A DNA stretch of 64,000 nucleotides from Micavibrio_C sp965231165. Lineage in GTDB: Bacteria > Pseudomonadota > Alphaproteobacteria > Micavibrionales > Micavibrionaceae. The notes below the pieces were generated by a model. The model saw only the letters and a program-made list of their open reading frames with translations. It searched no databases and had not been told where the DNA came from. Shown here piece by piece: positions 1 to 8,574 of this stretch. Both the position numbers and the translations under genes were made by a program. The stretch lies in the NCBI GenBank assembly GCA_965231165.1, contig OZ246421.1, positions 62,001 through 126,000 on the forward strand. Reading direction: 5' to 3'. The stretch's first letter is position 1; every line of letters begins with the position of its first letter.

Positions 1-14
1 GGTACAATCTGAAT

Positions 15-866
15 ATGGATGTATCAAACAAGGATATTCTGCTGCGGTTGCGTCAGGCGGGGGACATTCCCGACGATGAACTGGGGCTGGCGGATACGGC
101 GCTGATGCTTTCGGCGCTGACGCATCCCGGCATTTCCACGGAACGCTATCGTCATCATATCCAAAAAATGGGTGAGGAAGTTGGCTGGCGCTATCACGAA
201 TTAGTGGCGGGGGGCGAACAGGAATTGCCGGAAACGCAGGTGGCGGCGCTCAAGCATATACTGGTCGATCAGTACGGCTATCACGGCGATGATGAAAATT
301 ACGACGACATTCAAAACGCTGATCTGATCGATGTGATCGAACGGCGCAAGGGCATGCCGATTACGCTCTCCATCCTCTACATACTGGTGTCGCAGGCGCA
401 GGGCTGGGACGTGGCGGGCTTGAACCTGCCCGGACATTTTATCGTGCGGATCGAGAAAGACGGGCACCGCGTGATTTTCGATCCGTTTAATCGCTGCGCT
501 GTTTTGAACGCGCCCGAATTGCGGCAGTTGCTGAAGAAAACGATGGGGCCGGAGGCGGAACTTTCCGCATCCTATTACGAACCGGTGACGGCGCGGCAAA
601 TTTTGGTCCGGTTGCAGAACAATGTGAAAATCCGCCTGATCGAAACCGAAGATTACGAAGGGGCTTTGCGCGCTGTGGAAACCATGCGCGCGATTGACCC
701 GCAGGAATACCGGCTGTTGCTGGACGAGGGGGTTTTATGCGCCCGTACGGGGCGGGCGCAGGCGGCGATGATCGCGCTTGAGGGGTATATTAAACAGGCA
801 CCGAACGACCGCGATCGCTATGACGCGCAGGTGCTGCTTGACCATATACGCAGCACCGTGAATTAG
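15..866 (+). CDS. SirB1-family transglutaminase-like / TPR protein
   Basis: A 283-residue soluble protein without a signal peptide. Residues about 40-190 resemble the transglutaminase-like core of the SirB1 family: the stretch around RRKGMPITLSILYILV followed by LNLPGHFIVRI and an FDPFNR segment is typical. The C-terminal third (about 195-283) is helical with a TPR-like pattern. Members are widespread in Proteobacteria, and their biochemical role is not settled; the name comes from a Salmonella gene linked to invasion-gene regulation. The ATG at 15 lies so near the window edge that the upstream context is invisible. It precedes pal by 250 bases, where only a weak promoter-like sequence is seen. 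The family call is fairly sure; no enzymatic activity is claimed. Confidence 0.8.
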   Translation: MDVSNKDILLRLRQAGDIPDDELGLADTALMLSALTHPGISTERYRHHIQKMGEEVGWRYHELVAGGEQELPETQVAALKHILVDQYGYHGDDENYDDIQNADLIDVIERRKGMPITLSILYILVSQAQGWDVAGLNLPGHFIVRIEKDGHRVIFDPFNRCAVLNAPELRQLLKKTMGPEAELSASYYEPVTARQILVRLQNNVKIRLIETEDYEGALRAVETMRAIDPQEYRLLLDEGVLCARTGRAQAAMIALEGYIKQAPNDRDRYDAQVLLDHIRSTVN

Positions 867-1115
867 GCCTTCACTCTTAAGGTGTGGATTGCCCCTAAAA
901 TACCTTATTTCCGTCCTTTCCCTGCCCTGCGGCACCCGCATGATTTCCCCAGATTTTGGTGGGCAGACCGATAAAAGGGGCTTGACGGCTCTTGTTTCCG
1001 GAACTTTGGCAGACTAAAACTATGATACCGAGGATTCGGGTGTTCCCAAGCGCATTCCAGCGCCGTTCCCCGTAGCGCCCGTTTAATTTTTGAAGGATAC
1101 AAGGAGATTATCCCC

Positions 1116-1649
1116 ATGTTTGCACGCGGTTTACTGATGACAGCCGTTATGGCTTCCGCTCTGCTGCCCCTCGCAGCCTGCTCCACTGATAAGGACAAGG
1201 ATGTCGATACAGTTCAGGTCAGCGACGGCATGGGCGCAGGCCCGCTCGACGGCACCCAGACTTATGGCGAGAATGCCAATGGCGGCGTTACACCGGGCAC
1301 ACAGCAGGATTTGGTTGTTAACGTGGGCGACCGCGTATTCTTCGGTTATGACCGTTTTGACGTCAGCCCTGAAGGCCAGCACGTTCTTGAAATGCAGGCT
1401 GAGTGGCTGAAGCGTTACCCGAACAACAACGTGACGATCAAAGGTCACGCTGACGAACGCGGCACACGCGAATACAACCTGGCGCTGGGTGACCGTCGCG
1501 CGAACGCGATTAAAAATTACCTGATCGCGCTGGGTGTTCCTGCCACACGCATCAACACCATCAGCTACGGTAAAGAACAACCGGCTGTCATGGGCTCTAA
1601 CGAAGATGCCTGGGCGCAAAACCGCCGTGGTGTAACAGAAGTTGAATAA
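1116..1649 (+). CDS. pal: Peptidoglycan-associated lipoprotein Pal
   Basis: Outer-membrane lipoprotein of the Tol-Pal system, which links the outer membrane to peptidoglycan and helps constriction at division. A lipoprotein signal peptide ends in LAAC with the lipidated Cys at residue 22. After a Gly/Asp-rich linker comes an OmpA-like peptidoglycan-binding domain (about residues 65-175) with the motif TIKGHADERGTREYN and the later RRANAIKNYL. The length of 177 residues is normal for alphaproteobacterial Pal. A strong ribosome binding site AAGGAG lies at 1101-1106, ten bases before the ATG. The next gene is cpoB, as in most Tol-Pal operons, but tolB is not found upstream; the preceding gene is unrelated. 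Confidence 0.96.
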   Translation: MFARGLLMTAVMASALLPLAACSTDKDKDVDTVQVSDGMGAGPLDGTQTYGENANGGVTPGTQQDLVVNVGDRVFFGYDRFDVSPEGQHVLEMQAEWLKRYPNNNVTIKGHADERGTREYNLALGDRRANAIKNYLIALGVPATRINTISYGKEQPAVMGSNEDAWAQNRRGVTEVE

Positions 1650-1662
1650 GACAATTTCGCAC

Positions 1663-2640
1663 ATGATGAATAGTTCAAACCTCAGGGCACGGAAGATTTA
1701 CCTTCCGTGCCTTGCGGCTATTTTCGGATTGGGGCTTTTCTGTGTCATGCCGGGTGCGGCACAGGCGCAGAGCGATGTGCAGACACGCATGAACCGCCTT
1801 GAGAATGAAATCGAAACATTGAGCCGTGCGATCTATAAGGGCGAGGAGCCGCCTGCGGGCGCGTTTTCTTCACCTTCAGCCGATGCCGCGCGCGCCGCGA
1901 TGGAAACCCGCATCAACCAGCTGGAAACGCAGCTGCGTGAATTGACCGGGCAGATCGAACAACAGAATTACGAGATCAAGTTGCTGAAAGAACAGGCAGA
2001 GGCCGCCAAGGCTTCTCCGCCTGCACAGCAGATGGGTCGCCCGTTCGGCACGACGCCGCTGACGGGCAGCATCTATGGAGATACGCCTGCCGCTGATGGA
2101 CCGCCGCAGCCTGCGGGTGTGCAGCAACTCGCAACGCCACAACCGACCGCGTCGGCGACGCCGACGGGGGTCGCGCCCTACACGGCTGCGCAAGGCGGCC
2201 AACTGGGGACGCTGTCACAGAATGCGGCTGGTGTTTATACGCCGCCTGCCTCCAATGATCCGGCGGCCATTTATGAAGCGGCTTTTGCGCTGGTGAAAGA
2301 CGGTTCCTATGATCAGGCGGAGATTGGCCTGACTGATTTCCTGACCCGCTTCCCCGACCATACGCTGTCCCCCAATGCGCGTTACTGGCTGGGTGAGACC
2401 TATTACGTGCGCAAGGATTACCCGCAAGCCGCCCGCGTATTCGCCGAAGCCTATCAGCAAGCCCCGAAAGGCCCCAAGGGGCCGGATAATTTGCTGAAGC
2501 TGGGCTTGTCGCTGGCGGGTATGGGTAACACCAAGGATGCCTGTATCGCGCTCAACCAGCTCCAGACTGAGTATGGCGGCACCGCCAATCCGGTCATAGA
2601 CCGGGCGGTCAAAGAAAAAGCCGCTATCGGCTGCGAATAA
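1663..2640 (+). CDS. cpoB: Cell division coordinator CpoB (YbgF), TPR periplasmic protein
   Basis: Periplasmic partner of the Tol system that couples outer-membrane constriction with peptidoglycan synthesis. After a signal peptide ending near AQAQS there is an N-terminal coiled coil (about residues 40-110, repeated MNRLENEIETL-type heptads), a Pro/Ala/Thr-rich linker and a C-terminal TPR domain (about 200-320) with the typical YWLGETYYVRKDYPQAARVF repeat. I chose the ATG at 1663 (another follows at 1666); an in-frame TTG at 1642 would overlap the pal stop, but its upstream sequence is no better. The tight coupling to pal indicates one operon. The stop codon TAA lies at the outer edge of a long palindrome that follows. 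Confidence 0.92.
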   Translation: MMNSSNLRARKIYLPCLAAIFGLGLFCVMPGAAQAQSDVQTRMNRLENEIETLSRAIYKGEEPPAGAFSSPSADAARAAMETRINQLETQLRELTGQIEQQNYEIKLLKEQAEAAKASPPAQQMGRPFGTTPLTGSIYGDTPAADGPPQPAGVQQLATPQPTASATPTGVAPYTAAQGGQLGTLSQNAAGVYTPPASNDPAAIYEAAFALVKDGSYDQAEIGLTDFLTRFPDHTLSPNARYWLGETYYVRKDYPQAARVFAEAYQQAPKGPKGPDNLLKLGLSLAGMGNTKDACIALNQLQTEYGGTANPVIDRAVKEKAAIGCE

Positions 2641-2759
2641 AAGCTCCATATTTTTCCATTCGCTGCGTTAGACTGCGGTCTCGCTGTGCTCACGTACTCA
2701 ATGTACGCTGCGCGCAGCTCGCCTTGTCTGCCTAGCGACTGAAAAATCTAGAGCTTTTA
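2638..2759. repeat. Long imperfect palindrome after cpoB
   Basis: About 122 bases can fold almost entirely on themselves. The outer arms TAAAAGCTC (2638-2646) and GAGCTTTTA (2751-2759) are perfect complements, ATTTTTC pairs with GAAAAAT further in, TCGCT with AGCGA, and the tip is GTAC-TCAAT-GTAC at 2694-2706. It may end transcription of pal-cpoB or stabilise the transcript end. The size and the composite arms suggest a dispersed intergenic palindromic element rather than an ordinary terminator, but no second copy is present in this window. Confidence 0.7.
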
Positions 2760-2811
2760 TCAATTGAAAAGCTTGGTGTTTTCCAATACTCATTTTGTGA
2801 TTATGAAAAAT

Positions 2812-2840
2812 TTGCTTTTTGGGCGGGGATCTGCTATTTT
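2812..2840 (+). promoter_or_regulatory. Candidate sigma70-type promoter
   Basis: TTGCTT at 2812-2817 and TATTTT at 2835-2840 are separated by exactly 17 bases in an AT-rich stretch. This would start transcription about 50 bases before the membrane-protein gene at 2897. Prediction from motif match only. Confidence 0.4.
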
Positions 2841-2896
2841 TAGACCCATAAGCAAGCAAAGATCCGTTGAATTTTAAAGGGTCAGGGGTGTGTCAG

Positions 2897-3397
2897 ATGG
2901 CTCAGGATTACCAGAATTTACCGCCTGTCGGTACGCCGCTCACGGAAAAACTGCAGTATGGCGTTAATAATGCTCATACTTTCGCGAATGCTGTCGCTGA
3001 TGACTTCAACGATCTGGTCCATATTCCGCCTGATACCATGGCCACCGGTGCCGCGATTCTGACGGGCGTTGCGCTTTATGCGCTCTCCAAAAAACATAAT
3101 CTGGTGGGGCGTTTTGTCCCCGGTGGGCGTGATAATAGCTTACATCGTTTTGTCGCATGGTCTCTGACGGTGGCGATGGCTTTTGGCGCGGGCAGTTGGG
3201 CCAATGACGCGGTGCTGAATTCCTATGGCACCAGAACGCCGTGGAATGAGAATACCCAACGGATTAAGGTCGATCCGGCGTTGCAAGGGCGTTCCGCCGC
3301 ACCGCAGACCCTGTATGTGCCGCAGCATGAACGTCAGGCGGTCAACCCTGATAAAGATGCCCGCGTTATCCAGATCAATCCCCGCGTTCAGCCGTAA
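2897..3397 (+). CDS. Hypothetical inner-membrane protein
   Basis: A 166-residue protein that I do not recognise. It has two likely membrane segments, about residues 48-64 (MATGAAILTGVALYALS) and 88-104 (a Trp/Ala/Gly-rich helix around VAWSLTVAMAFGAG), followed by a hydrophilic C-terminal tail of about 60 residues that is rich in Pro, Gln and Arg and ends in RVQP. The start at ATG 2897 is preferred over an in-frame TTG at 2867 because AGGGG lies eight bases before it. It sits alone between the cpoB palindrome and tilS, with its own candidate promoter. Confidence 0.7.
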   Translation: MAQDYQNLPPVGTPLTEKLQYGVNNAHTFANAVADDFNDLVHIPPDTMATGAAILTGVALYALSKKHNLVGRFVPGGRDNSLHRFVAWSLTVAMAFGAGSWANDAVLNSYGTRTPWNENTQRIKVDPALQGRSAAPQTLYVPQHERQAVNPDKDARVIQINPRVQP

Positions 3398-3446
3398 TAA
3401 CCGTTATGATTGAACAGCGCGCCTTATCCGCGCTATAACGGCGTTT

Positions 3447-4490
3447 ATGGATCCCTTTTCACTTTTTACCACGCCTGTAGACGAGATGACGCTGCCTGCG
3501 TTGGCGGCGGACGAGTTTGCGCGTCTGCCGGTTATGCAGGCGCTTGAAAATGTGGCGGTGGTGGCGGTGGCTTTGTCGGGCGGGCCGGACAGCATGGCGT
3601 TATTGGCGCTGGTGCATGAATGGGCGCAAGCCCGTGGCATCAGGGTTTATGCGATTACGGTTGATCATGCGTTACGCGTTGAATCGCAAGCCGAGGCGCA
3701 GCGTGTCGGTGTTTATGTCGCTACGCATTTCCCCGGTGTCAGCCATAAAATTCTGCACCGTAATCCGGAGAATGTGACAGCGACGAAATTACAGGAGCAG
3801 GCGCGTCACGACCGTTACGAGATGATGGCAGAGGAATGCCGCGCGCAGGGCATTGCGCATTTGCTGTTGGCGCATCATCAGGATGATCAGGCAGAAACAT
3901 TCCTGTTCCGCCTGTGCAAGGGCAGCGGGACCGATGGGCTGGCGGGGATGCGCGAGCAAGTCGTGATGAATGATGTGGTGCGGGCGCGCCCGCTACTGGG
4001 CATTGAAAAAGAACGACTGGTCGCGATATGCCGGGCGCGGAATTTGCCGTTCGTCAATGATCCGTCGAACGGGTCGGATAAATTTGCCCGGGTGCGCCTG
4101 CGACAAGCAATGGGCGCGCTGACACGGGAAGGGCTTTCCGTCAAAAGGCTGGCGCTGACGGCATTACGGCTGGCGCGGTCGCGGGCAGCGCTTGATCATT
4201 ATGCGGATGTTGCGTGGGAACGTGCCTTACAGCTTAAGGATGATGCAGGGCTGACCTTTGATCTGGCGGTGCTGATGGCTGAACCGGAAGACATCCGGGT
4301 GCGTGTATTGATGCGGGCGCTCACAATGGTGGGGAATGATGGTTTTTACGGCCCCCGGCTGGAGCGTGTGGAAGAACTGGTGCAGATTATATTTACCGAA
4401 TCCGGTTTTACCAGAACCACGATTCACCGCTGCCTGATTGAAAAATCGGCGGCGCGCCGTACTTTGTGCATTCGCAAGGAAAACGCCTGA
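3447..4490 (+). CDS. tilS: tRNA(Ile)-lysidine synthase TilS
   Basis: Modifies cytidine 34 of the CAU-anticodon tRNA(Ile) to lysidine, which changes both its amino-acid identity and its codon reading; essential in most bacteria. The PP-loop ATP-binding motif SGGPDS is at about residues 45-50 (VALSGGPDSMALL), followed by the conserved VDHALR and HHQDDQAETFLFRL segments. At 347 residues it is somewhat shorter than E. coli TilS, as is common in alphaproteobacteria. Its position immediately before ftsH matches the conserved cpoB-tilS-ftsH order. Confidence 0.94.
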   Translation: MDPFSLFTTPVDEMTLPALAADEFARLPVMQALENVAVVAVALSGGPDSMALLALVHEWAQARGIRVYAITVDHALRVESQAEAQRVGVYVATHFPGVSHKILHRNPENVTATKLQEQARHDRYEMMAEECRAQGIAHLLLAHHQDDQAETFLFRLCKGSGTDGLAGMREQVVMNDVVRARPLLGIEKERLVAICRARNLPFVNDPSNGSDKFARVRLRQAMGALTREGLSVKRLALTALRLARSRAALDHYADVAWERALQLKDDAGLTFDLAVLMAEPEDIRVRVLMRALTMVGNDGFYGPRLERVEELVQIIFTESGFTRTTIHRCLIEKSAARRTLCIRKENA

Positions 4491-4503
4491 AAACCCTTGT
4501 TTG

Positions 4504-4533
4504 CTTGGACAAACGGCTTAAATTCCCTATAGA
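4504..4533 (+). promoter_or_regulatory. ftsH promoter, sigma32-like and sigma70-like
   Basis: CTTGGAC at 4504-4510 and CCCTATAG at 4525-4532 are 14 bases apart, which fits the heat-shock sigma32 layout (CTTGAAA, 13-15 bases, CCCCATNT). The same bases also read as a sigma70 promoter: TTGGAC 4505-4510, 17-base spacer, TATAGA 4528-4533. ftsH is a heat-shock gene in other Proteobacteria, so dual control is plausible. Confidence 0.5.
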
Positions 4534-4576
4534 ATATCCCTGTAAATTTTTCCTGTAAAAGAAGGCGGACATACCC

Positions 4577-6490
4577 GTGAATAATTTCGGTCGCAATATG
4601 ATGTTCTGGATGGCGATTCTCATCCTGCTGATGTTCCTGTTCAATGTGTTTCAGGGGACTCAAACGCAGAAGCCGGGTACGGGCGAGATGATGGCCTATA
4701 GCGATTTCATGGCCGAGGCGGCGGGTGGCCGGATTTCCGATGTGCTGATCAAGGGGCAGAAGGTGACCGGCCATTACACTGGCACCGGCAAGGAATTCAG
4801 CGTGATGATCCCGAATGACGAGAATATCGTCGAGCGCTTGAGCGGCACCGGGGTGCGGATTACCGCCGAAGAAGTCGATCCGGAAAAAATCAGCGCGTTG
4901 GGCATTTTCCTGTCATGGTTCCCGATGCTGCTTTTGATTGGCGTGTGGATTTTCTTTATGCGCCAGATGCAGTCCAAGGGCGGCGGCGGGGCTTTGGGTT
5001 TCGGCAAATCGCGCGCGCGCATGCTAACCGAGGCCAATGGCCGTGTGACATTTGAAGATGTTGCCGGGATTGAGGAAGCCAAGGTTGAACTGGAAGAGAT
5101 TGTCGATTTCCTGAAAGACCCGCAAAAATTCCAGCGTCTGGGCGGTAAAATTCCGCGCGGTGCGTTGCTGGTGGGGTCTCCCGGTACAGGTAAAACCCTG
5201 ATCGCACGGGCGGTCGCGGGTGAAGCTAACGTGCCGTTCTTCACCATTTCCGGTTCTGACTTTGTCGAGATGTTTGTCGGTGTGGGTGCTTCCCGTGTCC
5301 GCGATATGTTCGAACAGGCGAAGAAGAACGCGCCGTGTATTATTTTCATCGACGAGATCGATGCTGTGGGTCGTCACCGTGGTGCCGGTTTGGGCGGCGG
5401 TAACGATGAGCGTGAACAGACCCTCAACCAGTTGCTGGTGGAGATGGATGGTTTCGAAGCCAATGAAGGCGTGATTATTCTGGCCGCGACCAACCGTCCT
5501 GACGTTCTCGATCCGGCGCTGCTGCGCCCGGGGCGTTTTGACCGTCAGATCGTGGTGCCGTTGCCGGACGTGAAGGGTCGCGAGAAAATTCTCGGCGTAC
5601 ACATGAAGAAAGTGCCGCTGGCCAAGAATGTTGAGCCGCTGGTGATTGCGCGTGGTACGCCCGGTTTCTCCGGTGCTGATCTGGCCAACCTCGTCAACGA
5701 AGCCGCACTGCTGGCCGCCCGCCGCAGCAAGCGTGTTGTCGGCATGGAAGATTTCGAGGAAGCCAAGGACAAGGTGATGATGGGTGCCGAGCGCAAATCC
5801 ATGGTCATGTCCGATAAAGAGAAAAAGCTGACCGCTTATCACGAAGCCGGTCATGCGGTGGTGGCCGTCCATCTGGAAGAATCCGATCCGGTGCACAAGG
5901 CGACGATTATCCCGCGTGGCCGTGCGCTCGGGATGGTGATGCGTCTGCCCGAGGGTGACCGCGTGTCGATGACCCGCGCGAAGCTGAAGGCCGATCTGGC
6001 TGTTGCGATGGGTGGCCGTCTGGCTGAAGAGATTATCTTCGGTTACGATCAGGTGACCACAGGTGCTTCCAGCGATATCTCGATGGCGACCAACATGGCG
6101 CGGCGGATGGTGACGGAATGGGGCATGTCCGACAAGCTCGGGCCGCTGCGCTATACGTCGGACCAGGAAGAGGTTTTCCTCGGCCATTCGGTTTCGCAAA
6201 GCAAGAACATGTCTGATGACACTGCCCTGATCGTCGATCAGGAAGTACGTCTGATTGTCGAGGAAGGTTACACCAAGGCCAAAGAAATCCTGACGACTTA
6301 CATTGATCAGTTGCACAGTCTGGCCAAGGCGTTGCTGGAATATGAAACGCTGACCGGCGATGAAATCCGCGGTCTGCTGCGCGGCGAGCCGATCATCCGT
6401 GTCGATACGACACATGAAGCGGATGAGGGCCGGGTGCGCACATCGGTCCCCAAAACGGTAGGCGGCGGCGAGATGCCGCAAGGGGCTTAG
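4577..6490 (+). CDS. ftsH: ATP-dependent zinc metalloprotease FtsH
   Basis: Membrane-anchored AAA+ protease that extracts and degrades misassembled membrane proteins and short-lived regulators such as sigma32. Two membrane segments lie at about residues 6-22 and 108-126, with a periplasmic domain between them. The AAA domain has Walker A GSPGTGKT near residue 200 (the first Pro of the usual GPPGTGKT is Ser), Walker B IIFIDEIDAVG, and the SRH region around ATNRPDVLDPALLRPGRFDRQ. The M41 zinc site HEAGH is near residue 422. The start codon is GTG, preceded by GAAGGCGG. Length 637 is normal. A perfect terminator follows the gene, which therefore ends its transcription unit. Confidence 0.98.
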   Translation: MNNFGRNMMFWMAILILLMFLFNVFQGTQTQKPGTGEMMAYSDFMAEAAGGRISDVLIKGQKVTGHYTGTGKEFSVMIPNDENIVERLSGTGVRITAEEVDPEKISALGIFLSWFPMLLLIGVWIFFMRQMQSKGGGGALGFGKSRARMLTEANGRVTFEDVAGIEEAKVELEEIVDFLKDPQKFQRLGGKIPRGALLVGSPGTGKTLIARAVAGEANVPFFTISGSDFVEMFVGVGASRVRDMFEQAKKNAPCIIFIDEIDAVGRHRGAGLGGGNDEREQTLNQLLVEMDGFEANEGVIILAATNRPDVLDPALLRPGRFDRQIVVPLPDVKGREKILGVHMKKVPLAKNVEPLVIARGTPGFSGADLANLVNEAALLAARRSKRVVGMEDFEEAKDKVMMGAERKSMVMSDKEKKLTAYHEAGHAVVAVHLEESDPVHKATIIPRGRALGMVMRLPEGDRVSMTRAKLKADLAVAMGGRLAEEIIFGYDQVTTGASSDISMATNMARRMVTEWGMSDKLGPLRYTSDQEEVFLGHSVSQSKNMSDDTALIVDQEVRLIVEEGYTKAKEILTTYIDQLHSLAKALLEYETLTGDEIRGLLRGEPIIRVDTTHEADEGRVRTSVPKTVGGGEMPQGA

Positions 6491-6509
6491 TAGACGAATT
6501 AAGACGATA

Positions 6510-6540
6510 AAACAGGGGGTTAATCCCCCTGTTTCTTTTT
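6510..6540 (+). terminator. Intrinsic terminator after ftsH
   Basis: A ten-base perfect stem, AAACAGGGGG at 6510-6519 and CCCCCTGTTT at 6525-6534, with a five-base loop TTAAT and the tail CTTTTT. Confidence 0.93.
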
Positions 6541-6559
6541 AAAATGTCCGCAAATTTTA

Positions 6560-6588
6560 TTGACATAATCTATATTTTAGGGTAATTT
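6560..6588 (+). promoter_or_regulatory. Promoter of the thioredoxin-like gene
   Basis: A consensus -35 TTGACA at 6560-6565, a 17-base spacer and -10 TAATTT at 6583-6588, just downstream of the ftsH terminator and about 45 bases before the next start codon. Confidence 0.65.
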
Positions 6589-6634
6589 CCCCGGCATTAT
6601 CCATCGACCAGAAATTTATAAGGATTCCCTCGAT

Positions 6635-7105
6635 ATGAGCACGACACGCCGCACCTTTATGCAAGCTGTTCTGGCCACCGTGCTGGCGGCCCCGCTGACC
6701 GTACTAGCGGCAGGTTCCGAGGTCGGACGCGTCGAGTATAACGGCGCTGACGATATGGGTGCGTTCAATACGAGGTTGGCGGAGGTGTCGCGTAATAACG
6801 TGACGGCCAATGTGTTTCATGCCACATGGTGCGGGCCGTGCAAGAATTTGTTCACGCAACTGGCCACCATGCAGAAAGAAGCCGATTTCAGCGTTCTGGC
6901 GGTCGATATCGAGAAATATCCGAACATCACAAAGGCCAGCCTGCCTTTTGCTGCCACGCCGCAAACACAAGTTTACGCTGACGGCGATGCCGTGCATTAT
7001 TTCGCGGGTTATCTGCAAAACGAGCAGGAGATGACGCGTTTTATTCGTGATTTGAATAAAGCTCTGCGTGGCGATGCTTCTCCGGTTGTGATGCCGCGCC
7101 CGTAA
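6635..7105 (+). CDS. Secreted thioredoxin-fold protein with a Tat-like signal
   Basis: A 156-residue exported thioredoxin-like protein, probably a periplasmic disulfide reductase or oxidase. The N-terminus TTRRTFMQ followed by an Ala/Leu-rich stretch matches the twin-arginine signal pattern, so export in folded form by the Tat system is likely; tatABC genes lie at the other end of this window. The redox motif WCGPCKNLF is at about residues 66-74, and a cis-Pro segment (ATPQTQVY) follows. It stands alone with its own promoter and the ribosome binding site AAGGA. Its substrate cannot be told from sequence. Confidence 0.82.
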   Translation: MSTTRRTFMQAVLATVLAAPLTVLAAGSEVGRVEYNGADDMGAFNTRLAEVSRNNVTANVFHATWCGPCKNLFTQLATMQKEADFSVLAVDIEKYPNITKASLPFAATPQTQVYADGDAVHYFAGYLQNEQEMTRFIRDLNKALRGDASPVVMPRP

Positions 7106-7171
7106 GGGGGCTTAACTTGATTCTTCGCCTCCCGCCCCTTATTGTGTAAGTTCATCAAGGATATAACAAGC

Positions 7172-8569
7172 ATGACACGCAAATATTTCGGTACAGACGG
7201 CATTCGCGGCGAGGCCAATAAATTTCCGATGACGGCCGATATGGCGCTGAAAGTGGCGATGGCGACGGCGTGTGCGCTCGGGCGCTCGCAAGGCGGCATG
7301 GACCAAAAGCGCGTGATTATCGGCAAGGACACGCGCCGTTCCTGCTACATGCTGGAACAGGCGATGGCTGCCGGGTTCGAGGCGATGGGCATGGATGTAT
7401 TATTCACCGGTCCGATCCCGACGCCGGGCGTGTCGATCCTGACGCGCACGTTCCGTTGCGATATCGGTGTGATGATTTCGGCATCGCATAATTTAAGCAA
7501 AGATAACGGCATCAAGATTTTCGGCGCGGACGGTTATAAATTATCGGATGCTATGGAACAGCAGATTGAAGACCTGATCGATCAGGACTTGACCCCCTAT
7601 CTGCCTGATGGTGAAAAGGTGGGGCGCGCCACACGCATTGATGATGCCACAGGCCGTTATATCGAATATATCAAGCGCAGCGTACCGCGCGCGCTGACAT
7701 TTGCCGGGATGAAGATCGTGGTTGATTGCGCCAATGGTGCGGCCTACAAGGCGGCGCCGCAATTATTCTATGAACTGGAAGCCGATGTGATCGCGCTGAG
7801 CGTTTCGCCGAATGGCCGCAATATTAATCAGGATTGCGGCGCTACGCATACGGACGCGCTGCAAAAGGCGGTTGTCGCGCATAAGGCCGATCTGGGCGTG
7901 GCGCTCGATGGTGACGCCGACCGCCTGATCATGGTGGATGAGAAGGGCAACAAGATTGACGGCGACCAGATTCTGGCGCTGATGGCGCTGACCAAGCATG
8001 CCGAAGGTCACCTGAAAGGGAATGCCGTTGTCGCCACCGTCATGTCCAATCTGGGGATGGAGCATTTCCTCGCCAGCAAGGGGCTGAGCTTGGTGCGTTC
8101 GCAGGTGGGTGACCGCTATGTGATGGAGAAGATGAAGGCCGGGGGCCATAATATCGGCGGCGAACAATCCGGGCATATCATATTCGATGACTTCGTGGCG
8201 ACGGGTGACGGGTTGCTGGCGGCGCTGCAAACGATTGCGGTGATCGCGCAAAGCGGCAAACCGGCCAGCGAAGTTTTGAACGTGTTTAAACCGCTGCCGC
8301 AAATTCTGCAGAATGTGAAAATCGATAAAGGCGCGCAGCCGTTGAACGATGCGCAGGTGCAGGCAGCGATTGCGCAGGCCAGTGCTAAGCTGGGCAATAC
8401 AGGCCGGGTGCTGGTGCGCCCGTCGGGTACCGAGCCGTTGATCCGCGTTATGGCTGAAGGCAGCGATGAAAAGCTGGTGCAGGACGTGGTGGACAGCATT
8501 TGCACGGCGATTGACCGGACACGGCAGGTTAAGCCGGATTTGCAGGTGAATAAAAAGCCTGGGCCTTAA
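7172..8569 (+). CDS. glmM: Phosphoglucosamine mutase GlmM
   Basis: Converts glucosamine-6-phosphate to glucosamine-1-phosphate on the way to UDP-GlcNAc, feeding peptidoglycan and lipopolysaccharide synthesis. RKYFGTDGIRGEAN at the N-terminus and the phosphoserine loop ISASHNLSKDNGIKIFG (near residue 100) are diagnostic; the metal-binding loop ALDGDADRLIMVD and the phosphate-binding VRPSGTEPLIRVM follow. The ATG at 7172 gives 465 residues, the family's usual size, and has AAGGA ten bases upstream; an in-frame TTG at 7142 would add an unneeded tail. Its place after ftsH is conserved in alphaproteobacteria, here with a thioredoxin gene inserted between. Confidence 0.97.
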   Translation: MTRKYFGTDGIRGEANKFPMTADMALKVAMATACALGRSQGGMDQKRVIIGKDTRRSCYMLEQAMAAGFEAMGMDVLFTGPIPTPGVSILTRTFRCDIGVMISASHNLSKDNGIKIFGADGYKLSDAMEQQIEDLIDQDLTPYLPDGEKVGRATRIDDATGRYIEYIKRSVPRALTFAGMKIVVDCANGAAYKAAPQLFYELEADVIALSVSPNGRNINQDCGATHTDALQKAVVAHKADLGVALDGDADRLIMVDEKGNKIDGDQILALMALTKHAEGHLKGNAVVATVMSNLGMEHFLASKGLSLVRSQVGDRYVMEKMKAGGHNIGGEQSGHIIFDDFVATGDGLLAALQTIAVIAQSGKPASEVLNVFKPLPQILQNVKIDKGAQPLNDAQVQAAIAQASAKLGNTGRVLVRPSGTEPLIRVMAEGSDEKLVQDVVDSICTAIDRTRQVKPDLQVNKKPGP

Positions 8570-8574
8570 AAAAC

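Noticed and set aside
905..1198. Minus-strand frame in the gap before pal
   Set aside because: It overlaps the pal signal peptide and ribosome binding site and has no recognisable protein features.
5024..6481. A 485-codon open frame antisense to ftsH
   Set aside because: It lies fully opposite a conserved gene, its translation is rich in His, Gln, Arg and Thr without domains, and it is a by-product of ftsH codon bias.
7104..7142. Possible terminator after the thioredoxin gene
   Set aside because: The arms pair imperfectly over a long loop and there is no T-run.
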